In this document: one piece after another, positions 36,208-44,846 of the stretch | Layout: the number at the start of each line of letters is the position of its first letter | How positions within the stretch are numbered: position 1 is the first letter of the stretch | Origin: Flavobacteriaceae bacterium CP2B | GTDB lineage: Bacteria; Bacteroidota; Bacteroidia; Flavobacteriales; Flavobacteriaceae | NCBI GenBank assembly: GCA_001683825.1 | Contig: LXTR01000063.1 | Span: forward strand, 1 to 64,000 | DNA: 64,000 nt | Direction of reading: 5' to 3' | Position numbers and translations under genes: made by a program | The notes under the pieces: model-generated | What the model was told of the DNA's origin: nothing | What the model saw: only the letters and a program-made list of their open reading frames with translations | Databases searched by the model: none

Positions 36208-37788
36208 ATGAATAAGAGATTATTTGTTCTTCTGGTGATCCTCATGAGCCTATCTCTTATCGGGATTATCTCGGTGCAGTTGTATTGGATCAAAAGCTCC
36301 GTAGAGGATAAGGAAGAGCAATTTTCGAACAGCGTATCAGAGGTCCTTAGCAAAATTACCGACAAGGTAGAGGCAAGGGAGATGAAGGATTATTCGGACC
36401 GCTTCCTGAGCCTGAAAGACAGCATAGGGGAGTTGCAGGGTTCCCAGTTGAGCAACATATTTTTTATTGACCGGGATTTGAATTCCAACGAGATCCTGTT
36501 CTACTCGCATGGGATCCTCGAGGAAGATTACAATATAGCCTCGACGTTCTTTGACAATGGCAATGGTTCTGACACCACCACCATAAAAAATTATACCAGC
36601 AAACGAACAAAAACCATCTTTAAGGAAGAATACGGCCTTGACGGCAAGCGCTACCGCCTTAATCCGATACAAAAGCTTGAAAAGGTAGGCGGGTTGTCCA
36701 CAATCGATAAAGCAATCTTCGACGATGTCTACCGGGAATACGCTGAGAAAGTACCCATCCATAAACGGGTATCCAAACAGGAGATCGAACTGCTGTTGGA
36801 CAATGAGCTTGGGAACAGGGGCATCAATATCGATTATGAATACGGGATTTACAGCAAAGGACTGCCCACCAAGGTAAGGTCCCGGGGATTCAGGTTTAGC
36901 ACCGCTACCCTCTACAAAGCACCGATCTTTAAAAATAGTGAGGGAGAAAGCAATTTTTCCCTGCTCCTGTCTTTTCCAAAAAAGAAAAAATTCATTTTAC
37001 AAACGGTCATGGGTATGGCCATCCTTTCACTTTTGTTCACCCTTATCATCGTGCTGGCCTATGCCGGTGCCATCTATCAATTGATACGGCAGAAACAGAT
37101 CTCGGAAATCAAATCCGATTTCATCAATAATATGACCCACGAGTTCAAAACCCCCATCGCGACGATCAACCTCGCCATAGAGGCCATTCGCAACCCCAAG
37201 ATCATTAAGGACGAAGAGAAGGTGCAAAGGTATTTGCAGATGATCCGGGACGAGAACAAAAGGATGCACGCACAGGTCGAGAATGTACTCAGGATCTCCA
37301 AACTGGAAAAAAATCAACTGGACATCACCAAAGACCGGGTAGATATCCACGAAATCATCGGTGACGCCATTGCCCATGTGGAACTCATAGTTCTGGACCG
37401 GGGCGGTTATATCCAAACGCATTTGGATGCCGATCGATCCGAGGTCCTGGCCAATGACATGCATTTCGAAAATGTAATCGTAAACATTCTCGACAACGCA
37501 ATCAAATATTCCCCGGAGGCTCCAAAAATTGACGTGTACACAGAAGTGGCGAACAACAATATCATCATACGTATACAGGACCAGGGGGCAGGAATGAGCA
37601 AGGCCGTACTAAAAAAGGTTTTCGAGAAGTTTTACCGGGAACATACGGGCGATATCCACAACGTAAAAGGGCACGGTCTTGGCCTGGCGTATGTAAAAAA
37701 AATAGTAGATGATCACCAAGGTGAAGTTTATGCCGAAAGTGAGAAGGGCAAAGGAAGCGCTTTCATTATTAAGCTGCCTTTAATTTAA
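36208..37788 (+). CDS. Sensor histidine kinase (RprX-like)
   Basis: This 526-residue membrane kinase has two transmembrane helices, at residues 5-27 and about 264-292, flanking a periplasmic sensing domain of about 235 residues. The phospho-accepting His311 is in NNMTHEFKTPIATI. The ATPase domain has N-box NILDNAIKYS, G1 box QDQGAGMS and G2 box KGHGLGLAYV. It is followed five bases later by its response regulator. The pair resembles RprX/RprY of Bacteroides; the signal is unknown. Confidence 0.92.
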   Translation: MNKRLFVLLVILMSLSLIGIISVQLYWIKSSVEDKEEQFSNSVSEVLSKITDKVEAREMKDYSDRFLSLKDSIGELQGSQLSNIFFIDRDLNSNEILFYSHGILEEDYNIASTFFDNGNGSDTTTIKNYTSKRTKTIFKEEYGLDGKRYRLNPIQKLEKVGGLSTIDKAIFDDVYREYAEKVPIHKRVSKQEIELLLDNELGNRGINIDYEYGIYSKGLPTKVRSRGFRFSTATLYKAPIFKNSEGESNFSLLLSFPKKKKFILQTVMGMAILSLLFTLIIVLAYAGAIYQLIRQKQISEIKSDFINNMTHEFKTPIATINLAIEAIRNPKIIKDEEKVQRYLQMIRDENKRMHAQVENVLRISKLEKNQLDITKDRVDIHEIIGDAIAHVELIVLDRGGYIQTHLDADRSEVLANDMHFENVIVNILDNAIKYSPEAPKIDVYTEVANNNIIIRIQDQGAGMSKAVLKKVFEKFYREHTGDIHNVKGHGLGLAYVKKIVDDHQGEVYAESEKGKGSAFIIKLPLI

Positions 37789-37793
37789 ATTAT

Positions 37794-38504
37794 ATGGAAA
37801 CAGCAGAAAAGAAAATTCTTTTAGTAGAAGACGACCCCAACTTTGGAATCGTTCTCAAGGATTACCTCTCTATGAACGATTTCGATGTAACCCTGGCCAA
37901 AAATGGCATGGAAGGTTTTGAAAAGTTCAAAAAGGACAATTACGACGTTTGTATCCTGGACGTGATGATGCCCTATAAGGACGGCTTTACCCTGGCCAAG
38001 GAAATCCGGGAAAAGAACGAACATATCCCCATCATTTTCCTTACCGCCAAAACCATGAAAGAAGATGTGCTGAAAGGGTACAAGGCGGGGGCCGATGACT
38101 ACCTGAACAAACCGTTTGATTCTGAAGTGCTGTTGATGAAGCTTAAAGCGATTATCCAGAGAAAGGCGTCTAACTCTTTGTCAGACAGTAACCAGTATGA
38201 ATTTAATATTGGAAATTTCCACCTGAATTCCAAGCTGCGGTTCCTTAAATACAAAGACGAGGAAGCGATAAAACTATCCCCAAAGGAAAACGAACTCCTT
38301 CGCCTCCTGGCCCTGCATGAAAACGATCTTATGCCCAGGGAACTGGCCCTGACCAAAATATGGCGGGACGATAACTACTTTACTTCCCGCAGTATGGATG
38401 TGTATATTGCCAAATTGCGTAAGTACCTCAAAAGGGATGATTCCGTTGAAATCCTGAACATCCACGGGGAAGGGTTCCGCCTGGTCGTCAAAAACGAGAA
38501 TTAG
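37794..38504 (+). CDS. OmpR-family response regulator (RprY-like)
   Basis: This 236-residue regulator has a complete receiver domain: acidic pair VEDDPN, phospho-Asp56 in CILDVMMP, Thr in FLTAKTM, and Lys in YLNKPF. A winged-helix DNA-binding domain of the OmpR type follows, with LSPKENELLRLLALHEND and RSMDVYIAKLRKYL. It is co-transcribed with the kinase. The 11-base-spaced GTTAA repeats before the kinase gene are a candidate binding site. Confidence 0.94.
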   Translation: METAEKKILLVEDDPNFGIVLKDYLSMNDFDVTLAKNGMEGFEKFKKDNYDVCILDVMMPYKDGFTLAKEIREKNEHIPIIFLTAKTMKEDVLKGYKAGADDYLNKPFDSEVLLMKLKAIIQRKASNSLSDSNQYEFNIGNFHLNSKLRFLKYKDEEAIKLSPKENELLRLLALHENDLMPRELALTKIWRDDNYFTSRSMDVYIAKLRKYLKRDDSVEILNIHGEGFRLVVKNEN

Positions 38505-38536
38505 GCCCTGGCCCTCTGGCCTCCCAGTGCCGCCAT

Positions 38537-39040
38537 TCAGCGGGGAAGGCGGCTCAGGATTTGCTGAACAATTTCCCCGGGGGTACTCCCTATGGGCACC
38601 ACCAGGGCCCCTTCGGGTTCCTCCAGGGCCTCAAACTGGGAAGTAAGCAGTTCTACCGGCATAAAGTGGCCTTTTCGATTGTGGAGCCGTGACAGGATGA
38701 GGTCAAAACTTCCCTTGAGGAACACCCATACTACCTGCGTTTCGATCCCTCTCGACAATTTACGCCTGTGGCTCTCCTTTAGGGCCGAACACACAATAAC
38801 AGCCCCTTTTTTCCGGTGCTCACGGGCCAATTGGTTCAGGGCCAGCAACCAGTCATGGCGATCTTCATCGGTCAATGGTGATTTTGCCGCCATTTTCCGG
38901 ACATTGGCAGGGGGGTGAAAATCATCCCCGTCGAAAAATGGCAGCGAGAGGGCCCCGGCCAGTAACGGGGCAATGGTAGATTTTCCGCATCCGGATACTC
39001 CCATCACAAAATAAATATGGCCGGCATCAGGGTTTTTCAT
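38537..39040 (-). CDS. gntK: Gluconokinase
   Basis: This 167-residue P-loop kinase matches the GntK/shikimate-kinase-like gluconokinase family and would phosphorylate gluconate to 6-phosphogluconate. It has Walker A VMGVSGCGKSTIA, the family motif FFDGDDFHPPANVRKM and LTDEDRHDWLLALN, and VIVCSALKESHRR in the centre. No other gluconate genes are nearby; it overlaps miaA by 14 bases and seems to be the last gene of a long minus-strand operon. Confidence 0.93.
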   Translation of the reverse strand: MKNPDAGHIYFVMGVSGCGKSTIAPLLAGALSLPFFDGDDFHPPANVRKMAAKSPLTDEDRHDWLLALNQLAREHRKKGAVIVCSALKESHRRKLSRGIETQVVWVFLKGSFDLILSRLHNRKGHFMPVELLTSQFEALEEPEGALVVPIGSTPGEIVQQILSRLPR

Positions 39041-39950
39041 AGAGGATCTTGTCTAGTTTACCAATAATTGCATCGGGGGGCTCCCGGTAATCCACCCAAA
39101 GGATGCCTGCTTGTTTTCGAAACCAGGTTAGTTGCCTTTTCGCGAACCTACGGGTATTTTTCTTGATTTCCGAAATAGCTGTTTCAAGGTCCTGCTTTTC
39201 GTCAAAATAATCAAACAGTTCTTTGTAGCCAACGGTTTGCAGCGCGTTTAGCTGGCGGTGCGGGTATAGCGCCCGGGCTTCCTCCAGCAGCCCATCGGAA
39301 AGCATTTGGTCTACCCTGAGGTTGATCCTTTCATAGAGCACGTCACGGTCGGCCATAAGGCCCACGGTAAGGGTCCTGAAGGGCCGCTCCGGCCCTTTGC
39401 GCTGGAGGAATGACGAGTACGGTTGGCCGGTACCGATACAGACCTCCAGGGCACGGACCAGGCGTTGGGGGTTTTGGAGGTCGATGACGGCATAGTGTGC
39501 CGGGTCCAGTTCCTCCAATTGCCTTTGCAATGCCTGGATGCCCTCCGTTTCGAGCCGGTCTTTCAGCACTTTGCGGATGTTGGGGGAGAGTTTGGGGAAA
39601 TCATCCAGGCCCTGTGTCACGGCATTGATGTACAGGCCACTACCTCCCGCCATGACCACGACCGGGTGCTTCTTAAACAATTCCCGCAGCCGTTCCAGGG
39701 CCTCTCGCTCAAAGTCCCCTACGGTGTAGGGTTCAAAGATGCTCCGCTGTTGGATAAAATGATGCCTGACCGCCTTGAGTTCTTCCGGGGAGGGCACCGC
39801 GGTACCGATTCGCATTTCCCGGTAAAATTGCCGGGAGTCTGAGGAGATTATTTCTGTGTCGTAATGCCGTGCCAGGGCAATGGCAAGGCGTGTCTTTCCA
39901 AGGGCCGTGGGGCCTACCACCGAAATCAGGGTTTTCCCGGGATCAGTCAT
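39027..39950 (-). CDS. miaA: tRNA dimethylallyltransferase
   Basis: MiaA (307 residues) adds a dimethylallyl group to A37 in tRNAs that read U-starting codons. The P-loop VVGPTALGKTRLA, the substrate motif SSDSRQFYREMRIGTA and the GGSGLYINA loop are present, and the C-terminal basic region includes KKNTRRFAKRQLTWFR. The start at 39950 (MTDPGKTLISVVG) is used; a reading frame extending 51 codons further lies within the ion-channel gene. It overlaps neighbours at both ends. Confidence 0.95.
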   Translation of the reverse strand: MTDPGKTLISVVGPTALGKTRLAIALARHYDTEIISSDSRQFYREMRIGTAVPSPEELKAVRHHFIQQRSIFEPYTVGDFEREALERLRELFKKHPVVVMAGGSGLYINAVTQGLDDFPKLSPNIRKVLKDRLETEGIQALQRQLEELDPAHYAVIDLQNPQRLVRALEVCIGTGQPYSSFLQRKGPERPFRTLTVGLMADRDVLYERINLRVDQMLSDGLLEEARALYPHRQLNALQTVGYKELFDYFDEKQDLETAISEIKKNTRRFAKRQLTWFRKQAGILWVDYREPPDAIIGKLDKILYEKP

Positions 39951-40779
39951 TGTCCAGTTTCTCGCCGCAAATCCTGCAATATAAGGCATCCTTCCTTTGC
40001 ACTTCTGTCCCGCAATTGGGGCAGGAGCGCCCATCATCGTAGTCTTTGGAATCCTTTTTGGCCGATGAATATTCGGCAGATACGATGCCCGTTGGTACGG
40101 CAATGATCCCGTATCCGATGATCATAATCATCGTCGCGATGACCTGCCCAAGCCCGGTTTGTGGTGAAATGTCGCCGTACCCCACCGTGGTAAGCGTAAC
40201 AATCGTCCAATAAACACTGTGGGGTATGCTGTTGAAACCATGTTGGGGCCCTTCAACCAAGTACATAATGGTCCCCAGGAGCACAGAGATAACCAGGACG
40301 AAAAAGACAAAGACAAAAATCTTGGTACGGCTGGCCCTCAGCGCCCGCATAAGGTTGTTGGATTCGCCCACAAACCGGACCAGTTTGAGTATCCTGAAAA
40401 CCCGCAGCAGGCGCAAAGCCCTGAATGCGGTGATAAACTGGGAACCCACCACAAAATACGAAAGGTATTTCGGGATGGTTGATAGCAAATCGATGATCCC
40501 GAAAAAACTAAAAATGTATTTCCTGGGCTGGTTAATACAGATAACGCGCAGGATGTATTCTATGGTAAAGAGAATGGTGACGATCCATTCCGAAACATTA
40601 AAGAAGGCGTGGTATTCCCGATCAATCCGGGGAATACTCTCCAGCATGACGATAATGATACTGTATACGATCACTACCAGCAGTACGATATCAAATAGTT
40701 TCCCTGCCGGCGTGTGTGTGCCGTAGATCACTTCATGGAGCTTGGCCCTCCATTCCTCATATGATTTTCGTTTGCTCAA
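39943..40779 (-). CDS. Voltage-gated-type potassium channel with C-terminal zinc ribbon
   Basis: This 278-residue membrane channel has six transmembrane segments. The S4 segment is rich in Arg every third residue (RALRLLRVFRILKLVRF, residues 120-136). The selectivity filter TLTTVGYGD is at residues 195-203. After S6, the tail carries a four-Cys ribbon (Cys253, 256, 268, 271) in the form CPNC...CRIC, an unusual cytoplasmic addition to a Kv-like channel. It overlaps the exonuclease gene and miaA. Ion choice (K+) follows from the filter. Confidence 0.9.
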   Translation of the reverse strand: MSKRKSYEEWRAKLHEVIYGTHTPAGKLFDIVLLVVIVYSIIIVMLESIPRIDREYHAFFNVSEWIVTILFTIEYILRVICINQPRKYIFSFFGIIDLLSTIPKYLSYFVVGSQFITAFRALRLLRVFRILKLVRFVGESNNLMRALRASRTKIFVFVFFVLVISVLLGTIMYLVEGPQHGFNSIPHSVYWTIVTLTTVGYGDISPQTGLGQVIATMIMIIGYGIIAVPTGIVSAEYSSAKKDSKDYDDGRSCPNCGTEVQRKDALYCRICGEKLDND

Positions 40780-41903
40780 GGCCCGCTATTCAGATCGATA
40801 ATTTTTACTACTTTCTTTTTTTGTAGGTAGATGGAAATAATCTGGGAAGACCCATGGGTGTGTTCCATAGGGGTAATCAACGATTCTAAGATATGAATAT
40901 TATCGATTTGATGGTTGAGGTCGTAATAGCCAAGGCCTTTAAAAAAACCGTCCATGAGAACGATAGCGCTATATTCCCCCAGTTGCCTGCCTTTGTCGAC
41001 AATGATCAGATCTTTCCCAAGGCCGTTGGGGAGTGCTACAGGCTGTATTGAGCCCGCTCTGCCAGGGTACCTTCTTTGACGGGAAGGAAGTTGGTTGTAC
41101 TTGGGTTTAAGGCGCAGCCGTTCTTCGTGCTCCTTGAGGAGTGCGACCAGTTCACTGCCGGTTTTTTCGAAAGTGACCTTTCTGGTCTCTTTTTGAAGCG
41201 CCCGTCCCTTATCCCCGTTGTTCGTAAAATGCTGGTTGACACGTTTCTTGATATTCCGGCTCTTCCCGAGATAAATGATTTCACCTTCCTTGTTATGCAG
41301 ATAATAGACCCCTGTGTCCGCGGGCATTTGTTCCACCATGTCCAACTGCCTGGGGGAAAGTTCCCCCTGGGATTCTGTCCGGACAATTTCGCGGATAATC
41401 CTTTTGTCCGTATCCTTGGACAGCAGCAGTTTAAAGAGTTTGAGCGTGGCCAGGGCATCTCCGTTCGCCCGGTGGCGGTCACTTACGGCAATTCCGAGTG
41501 AACGGACCAGTTTCCCCAGGCTGTGCGATTCTGCTTCGGGGATGAGTTTTTTGGACAGGTCTACCGTACAGAGGGTTTTCCGCTCAAAATTATACCCCAG
41601 CCTTTTAAATTCGGTCCGAAGGATCCTGTAGTCAAATTGGGCGTTATGGGCCACCAACACCGTGTCCTCGGTGATCTCCACGATCCGCCTGGCTACCTCG
41701 TGGAACTTGGGCGCCCTCCTGAGCATCTGGTTGTTGATTCCCGTAAGGTTCACCACAAAGGGCTGGATCTCCCTTTCGGGGTTCACCAGGCTAATGAACT
41801 GGTCCACAACCCGATCGCCATCAAATTTGTGAATGGCAATTTCGGTAATGCCTTCCTCATTGAATTTCCCGCCTGTGGTTTCTATGTCCAGGATTGCGTA
41901 CAT
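40776..41903 (-). CDS. DnaQ-like exonuclease fused to GIY-YIG nuclease, with internal deletion
   Basis: This protein (about 375 residues) starts MYAILDIETTGG, a DEDD-type 3'-5' exonuclease domain with AHNAQFDYRIL and HRANGDALATLKL. A GIY-YIG domain follows (TGVYYLHNKEGEIIYLGKSR). Relatives in Bacteroidetes are about 450 residues and carry a Cys-containing segment between KPKYN and the IIVDKGR block; here about 80 residues are missing there and replaced by an unrelated stretch of about 22. The end (IIVDKGRQLGEYSAIVL) is intact. Whether the protein is still active is open. A TTG nine bases earlier is also possible. Confidence 0.82.
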   Translation of the reverse strand: MYAILDIETTGGKFNEEGITEIAIHKFDGDRVVDQFISLVNPEREIQPFVVNLTGINNQMLRRAPKFHEVARRIVEITEDTVLVAHNAQFDYRILRTEFKRLGYNFERKTLCTVDLSKKLIPEAESHSLGKLVRSLGIAVSDRHRANGDALATLKLFKLLLSKDTDKRIIREIVRTESQGELSPRQLDMVEQMPADTGVYYLHNKEGEIIYLGKSRNIKKRVNQHFTNNGDKGRALQKETRKVTFEKTGSELVALLKEHEERLRLKPKYNQLPSRQRRYPGRAGSIQPVALPNGLGKDLIIVDKGRQLGEYSAIVLMDGFFKGLGYYDLNHQIDNIHILESLITPMEHTHGSSQIISIYLQKKKVVKIIDLNSGP

Positions 41904-41942
41904 ATGCATCAATTGCGTTCCAAAAAGCTTTCTGTGTTTCGT

Positions 41943-42602
41943 CTAATGATTATCTCGTGCCCCAAAGATACTACTTCCTATGCGTACCATGGTACTTCCT
42001 TCCGCTACAGCGATTTTATAATCGCCGCTCATGCCCATGGAAAGGATCTGCAAATCGGGGAGACGTGCCTGCCATTGGTTGAATAGCGCTTTCAGGGAGC
42101 GGAATTCGGCCCGTACCTGTTCCTGGTTTTCCGTAAAGGTTGCCATGCCCATAAAGCCTGCGATTTTTACATGGGTCAGCTTGCCGAATTCTTCGGATTG
42201 GATCATCGCTTCCAATTCCGTCGCGTCAAAACCAAACTTGCTTTCCTCCTGGGCGATGTGAACCTGAAGCAGGCAGGAGATCACCCTTCCGTTCTGCCCG
42301 GCACGCTTATCGATTTCACGCAGTAGTTTCAGGCTGTCAACTCCATGTACCAGGGCCACATAGGGGGCCATATATTTCACTTTGTTACGTTGAACATGCC
42401 CTATCATATGCCATTGGATATCTTTGGGGAGCGCTTCCCATTTTCCATGCATCTCCTGTATCTTGTTCTCCCCAAAATCCCGTTGTCCGGCCTGGTAGGC
42501 CTCCAGGATTTCCTCCACGGACTTGGTCTTCGAGACGGCCACCAGCCGAACCCCCTCGGGGAGGCTGGATTGGATGGTATGCAGGTTTTGTTTGATTGAC
42601 AT
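41943..42602 (-). CDS. YggS family pyridoxal-phosphate homeostasis protein
   Basis: This 219-residue TIM-barrel PLP-binding protein keeps free PLP in balance and shows no known catalysis. The PLP Lys25 is in RLVAVSKTKSVEE. HMIGHVQRNKVK and GMATFTENQEQVRAEF are family motifs, and MSGDYKIAVAEGSTMVRIGS lies at the C-terminus. The start at 42602 (MSIKQNLHTI) is preferred because the longer frame runs into the DUF1015 gene. It lies in the long operon ending with gntK. Confidence 0.94.
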   Translation of the reverse strand: MSIKQNLHTIQSSLPEGVRLVAVSKTKSVEEILEAYQAGQRDFGENKIQEMHGKWEALPKDIQWHMIGHVQRNKVKYMAPYVALVHGVDSLKLLREIDKRAGQNGRVISCLLQVHIAQEESKFGFDATELEAMIQSEEFGKLTHVKIAGFMGMATFTENQEQVRAEFRSLKALFNQWQARLPDLQILSMGMSGDYKIAVAEGSTMVRIGSSIFGARDNH

Positions 42603-42654
42603 AGTGCTTCTTACTTTTTTGGTGCCGGGGCTTGTTGCGGCCGTGCCCCTGCTA

Positions 42655-43890
42655 CTAGAATTCATAAATGGTAAGCCCGCTGCGGAGCTTAGGTTCAATA
42701 TACGTACTTTTTGGGGGCATAACCTGTCCCGCGTCGGCGATGGCCTTTATTTCCGCCACGGTCACCGGGGTCATATCAAAGCCTACGGCAAACTCGCCCC
42801 TTTGTATCTTCCGTTGCATCTTTCTGAGCTGTCCATCGCCGGAGGTATAAACGATGCGCCTGTCATTTCTGAGGTCATCGATGCCCAGGATGGGCCTAAG
42901 CAATGTGGTGTAGAGGATATGGGTGTCCAGCCTGCTGAGCGCATCGGTAAACCTCCAGTTTTCCTCCTTTAGTTTCAGGGCGTAAAAAGTACCCCCAAGG
43001 CACATGCCAAAATGGTGCTTTTCCGTTGGTCGCCAGGGAATGGTCCCCATATCCTCCCATTGGTAGTGCCATGACAACCGCTCCAGGAACCCGGCTCTGG
43101 AATGCCCGTTCAGGTCGCGCAACAGGCGCTGGTAGCGTGAGATTCGGATGGCAGATTCGGGGAGCAGGTAACTCATAAAATAATTGTAGGGTTCCCTGCC
43201 CGTATGCCGGGGGTTAGAAGCCCTGGCCTCCAGTGCCATCAGGTGGGAAGAGGCAGAGCGGTGGTGCCCGTCAGCGATGTAGAGTGCCTCCTGTTCCCCA
43301 AATAATCGTCCGAGGCGGTCCAGGGTGGCGGTGTCGCTGATGGGCCAGAGGCGGTGCCCATAGCCATCAGGGGTTTTAAAGTCGTATTCCGGCTGATTCC
43401 GGCTTTCTTGTTCGAGGATACCGGCGATTTCGGATCGGTCCGGATACATCATCAACACCGGTTCTGCGTTAAAGCGAACCGCGGAAAGGTAGCGCGAAAA
43501 CAGCCGTTCTCGTTTCTCCAGGGTGTCTTCGTGTCGCCGGATGATGTTCGTGCGATAATCTTCCGTGCTGGTCGCACACAAAAAACCGAGGTATTTGCCT
43601 GTTTCGTGCCGTTGTTCATACAGGTAGATACAAGGTTGTTGATCCCTGATCAGGATGCCCTGTGACAGGAAAGCCTCAAAGCGCCCCCGTACCATTTGGA
43701 AACGCCCGGTGCCCGCAGGCTTTTTCCCCTGCCCGTACCCCGCGTTGATAATGTGTAAAAAAGAGCGTGGGTTCGCATCCATTAGTCGTTGCCTGGCCCC
43801 TGTGGAATAGGTCTCATAGGAAAGGGTACTCACCTGCCTGGCTTGGCCCCGGGCGGGTCGAACAGCTTTAAATGGCCGGATGATCGCCAT
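42655..43890 (-). CDS. DUF1015-family protein
   Basis: This 411-residue protein matches the DUF1015 family. The signature ALYIADGHHRSASS is near residue 225, and the start IIRPFKAVRPARGQARQVST is typical. LHIINAGYG and YLYEQRHETGKYLGF lie in the N-terminal half. The family's biochemical role is not firmly established. It follows a 3-hydroxyacyl-CoA dehydrogenase gene by six bases and is upstream of yggS by 52 bases, a common Bacteroidetes arrangement as far as I recall. Confidence 0.87.
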   Translation of the reverse strand: MAIIRPFKAVRPARGQARQVSTLSYETYSTGARQRLMDANPRSFLHIINAGYGQGKKPAGTGRFQMVRGRFEAFLSQGILIRDQQPCIYLYEQRHETGKYLGFLCATSTEDYRTNIIRRHEDTLEKRERLFSRYLSAVRFNAEPVLMMYPDRSEIAGILEQESRNQPEYDFKTPDGYGHRLWPISDTATLDRLGRLFGEQEALYIADGHHRSASSHLMALEARASNPRHTGREPYNYFMSYLLPESAIRISRYQRLLRDLNGHSRAGFLERLSWHYQWEDMGTIPWRPTEKHHFGMCLGGTFYALKLKEENWRFTDALSRLDTHILYTTLLRPILGIDDLRNDRRIVYTSGDGQLRKMQRKIQRGEFAVGFDMTPVTVAEIKAIADAGQVMPPKSTYIEPKLRSGLTIYEF

Positions 43891-43896
43891 AGGGCT

Positions 43897-44784
43897 TTAA
43901 CTGAATTGACCCGAAACCTTCTCCGCCTTACGCGTTTCGGAATAATCGTAAAAACCTTCCCCGGATTTGACTCCCAGTTTCCCGGCGGTAACCATATTCA
44001 CCAGCAGGGGTGAGGGGGCGTATTTTGGATTTTTGAACCCGTCGAACAATACATTGAGTATGGAGAGGCAAACATCCAACCCGATGAAATCGGCCAGTTG
44101 CAACGGACCCATCGGATGGGCCATGCCCAGTTTCATGACCGTATCTATTTCCGCCACGCCCGCTACCCCATGGTGCAGGGTTTCAATGGCCTCATTGATC
44201 ATCGGCATTAATATCCTGTTGGCTACAAAGCCGGGGTAATCATTCACGGTTACGGGCGTTTTCCCTAACTTTTCGGCTGTTTCCACCACGATGGCCGTAA
44301 CCCCGGCCGAGGTACTGTATCCCCGGATGATTTCTACCAGGGGCATGATGGGTACGGGATTCATGAAATGCATGCCAATAACCTGCCCGGGGCGTTTAGT
44401 GCCCGCTGCCAATTGCGTGATGGAAATAGATGAAGTATTCGTAGCCAGCAGGGTGCTTTTGTCACAAATGGCATCCAGTTCCCTGAAGATCCGGAGTTTT
44501 GTCTCCAGCGATTCTGAGGCCGCCTCGACCACCATGTCGGCTTTTTGGACGGCCTGTTTTAAATCGGTAAAGGTCTGTATGTTCTGTAGGGTGTGCTTAA
44601 CACCCTCCGGGGAGAGGCTTCCCTTGGCCGCCATGCGGTCGAGGTTTTTGGTAATGGTAGCGATTCCCTTTTGCAGTACGGCTTCCGAGATATCGGTAAG
44701 GCGTACCAGGTAACCGTGCTGGGCAAAGACATGGGCGATTCCGTTTCCCATGGTTCCAGCGCCAATCACTGTGATGTGTTTCAT
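43897..44784 (-). CDS. 3-hydroxybutyryl-CoA dehydrogenase
   Basis: This 295-residue NAD-dependent enzyme oxidises 3-hydroxyacyl-CoA, or reduces the acetoacetyl-CoA form. The Rossmann motif VIGAGTMGNGIAHVFA is at the start. The catalytic His is in VIGMHFMNPVPIMPLVEI and the Asn/Glu partner in NDYPGFVANRILMPMINEA. Near the end, LKLGMAHPMGPLQLADFIGLD follows the family. The start at 44784 fits; a frame extending 22 codons upstream is not conserved in content. It precedes DUF1015 by six bases. Confidence 0.93.
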   Translation of the reverse strand: MKHITVIGAGTMGNGIAHVFAQHGYLVRLTDISEAVLQKGIATITKNLDRMAAKGSLSPEGVKHTLQNIQTFTDLKQAVQKADMVVEAASESLETKLRIFRELDAICDKSTLLATNTSSISITQLAAGTKRPGQVIGMHFMNPVPIMPLVEIIRGYSTSAGVTAIVVETAEKLGKTPVTVNDYPGFVANRILMPMINEAIETLHHGVAGVAEIDTVMKLGMAHPMGPLQLADFIGLDVCLSILNVLFDGFKNPKYAPSPLLVNMVTAGKLGVKSGEGFYDYSETRKAEKVSGQFS

Positions 44785-44846
44785 GAATTTGTTTTTTTTC
44801 CTGGGTTTGTGTAGGGGGTGGTTTAGATCCAAAAAACGGCCTCCTC

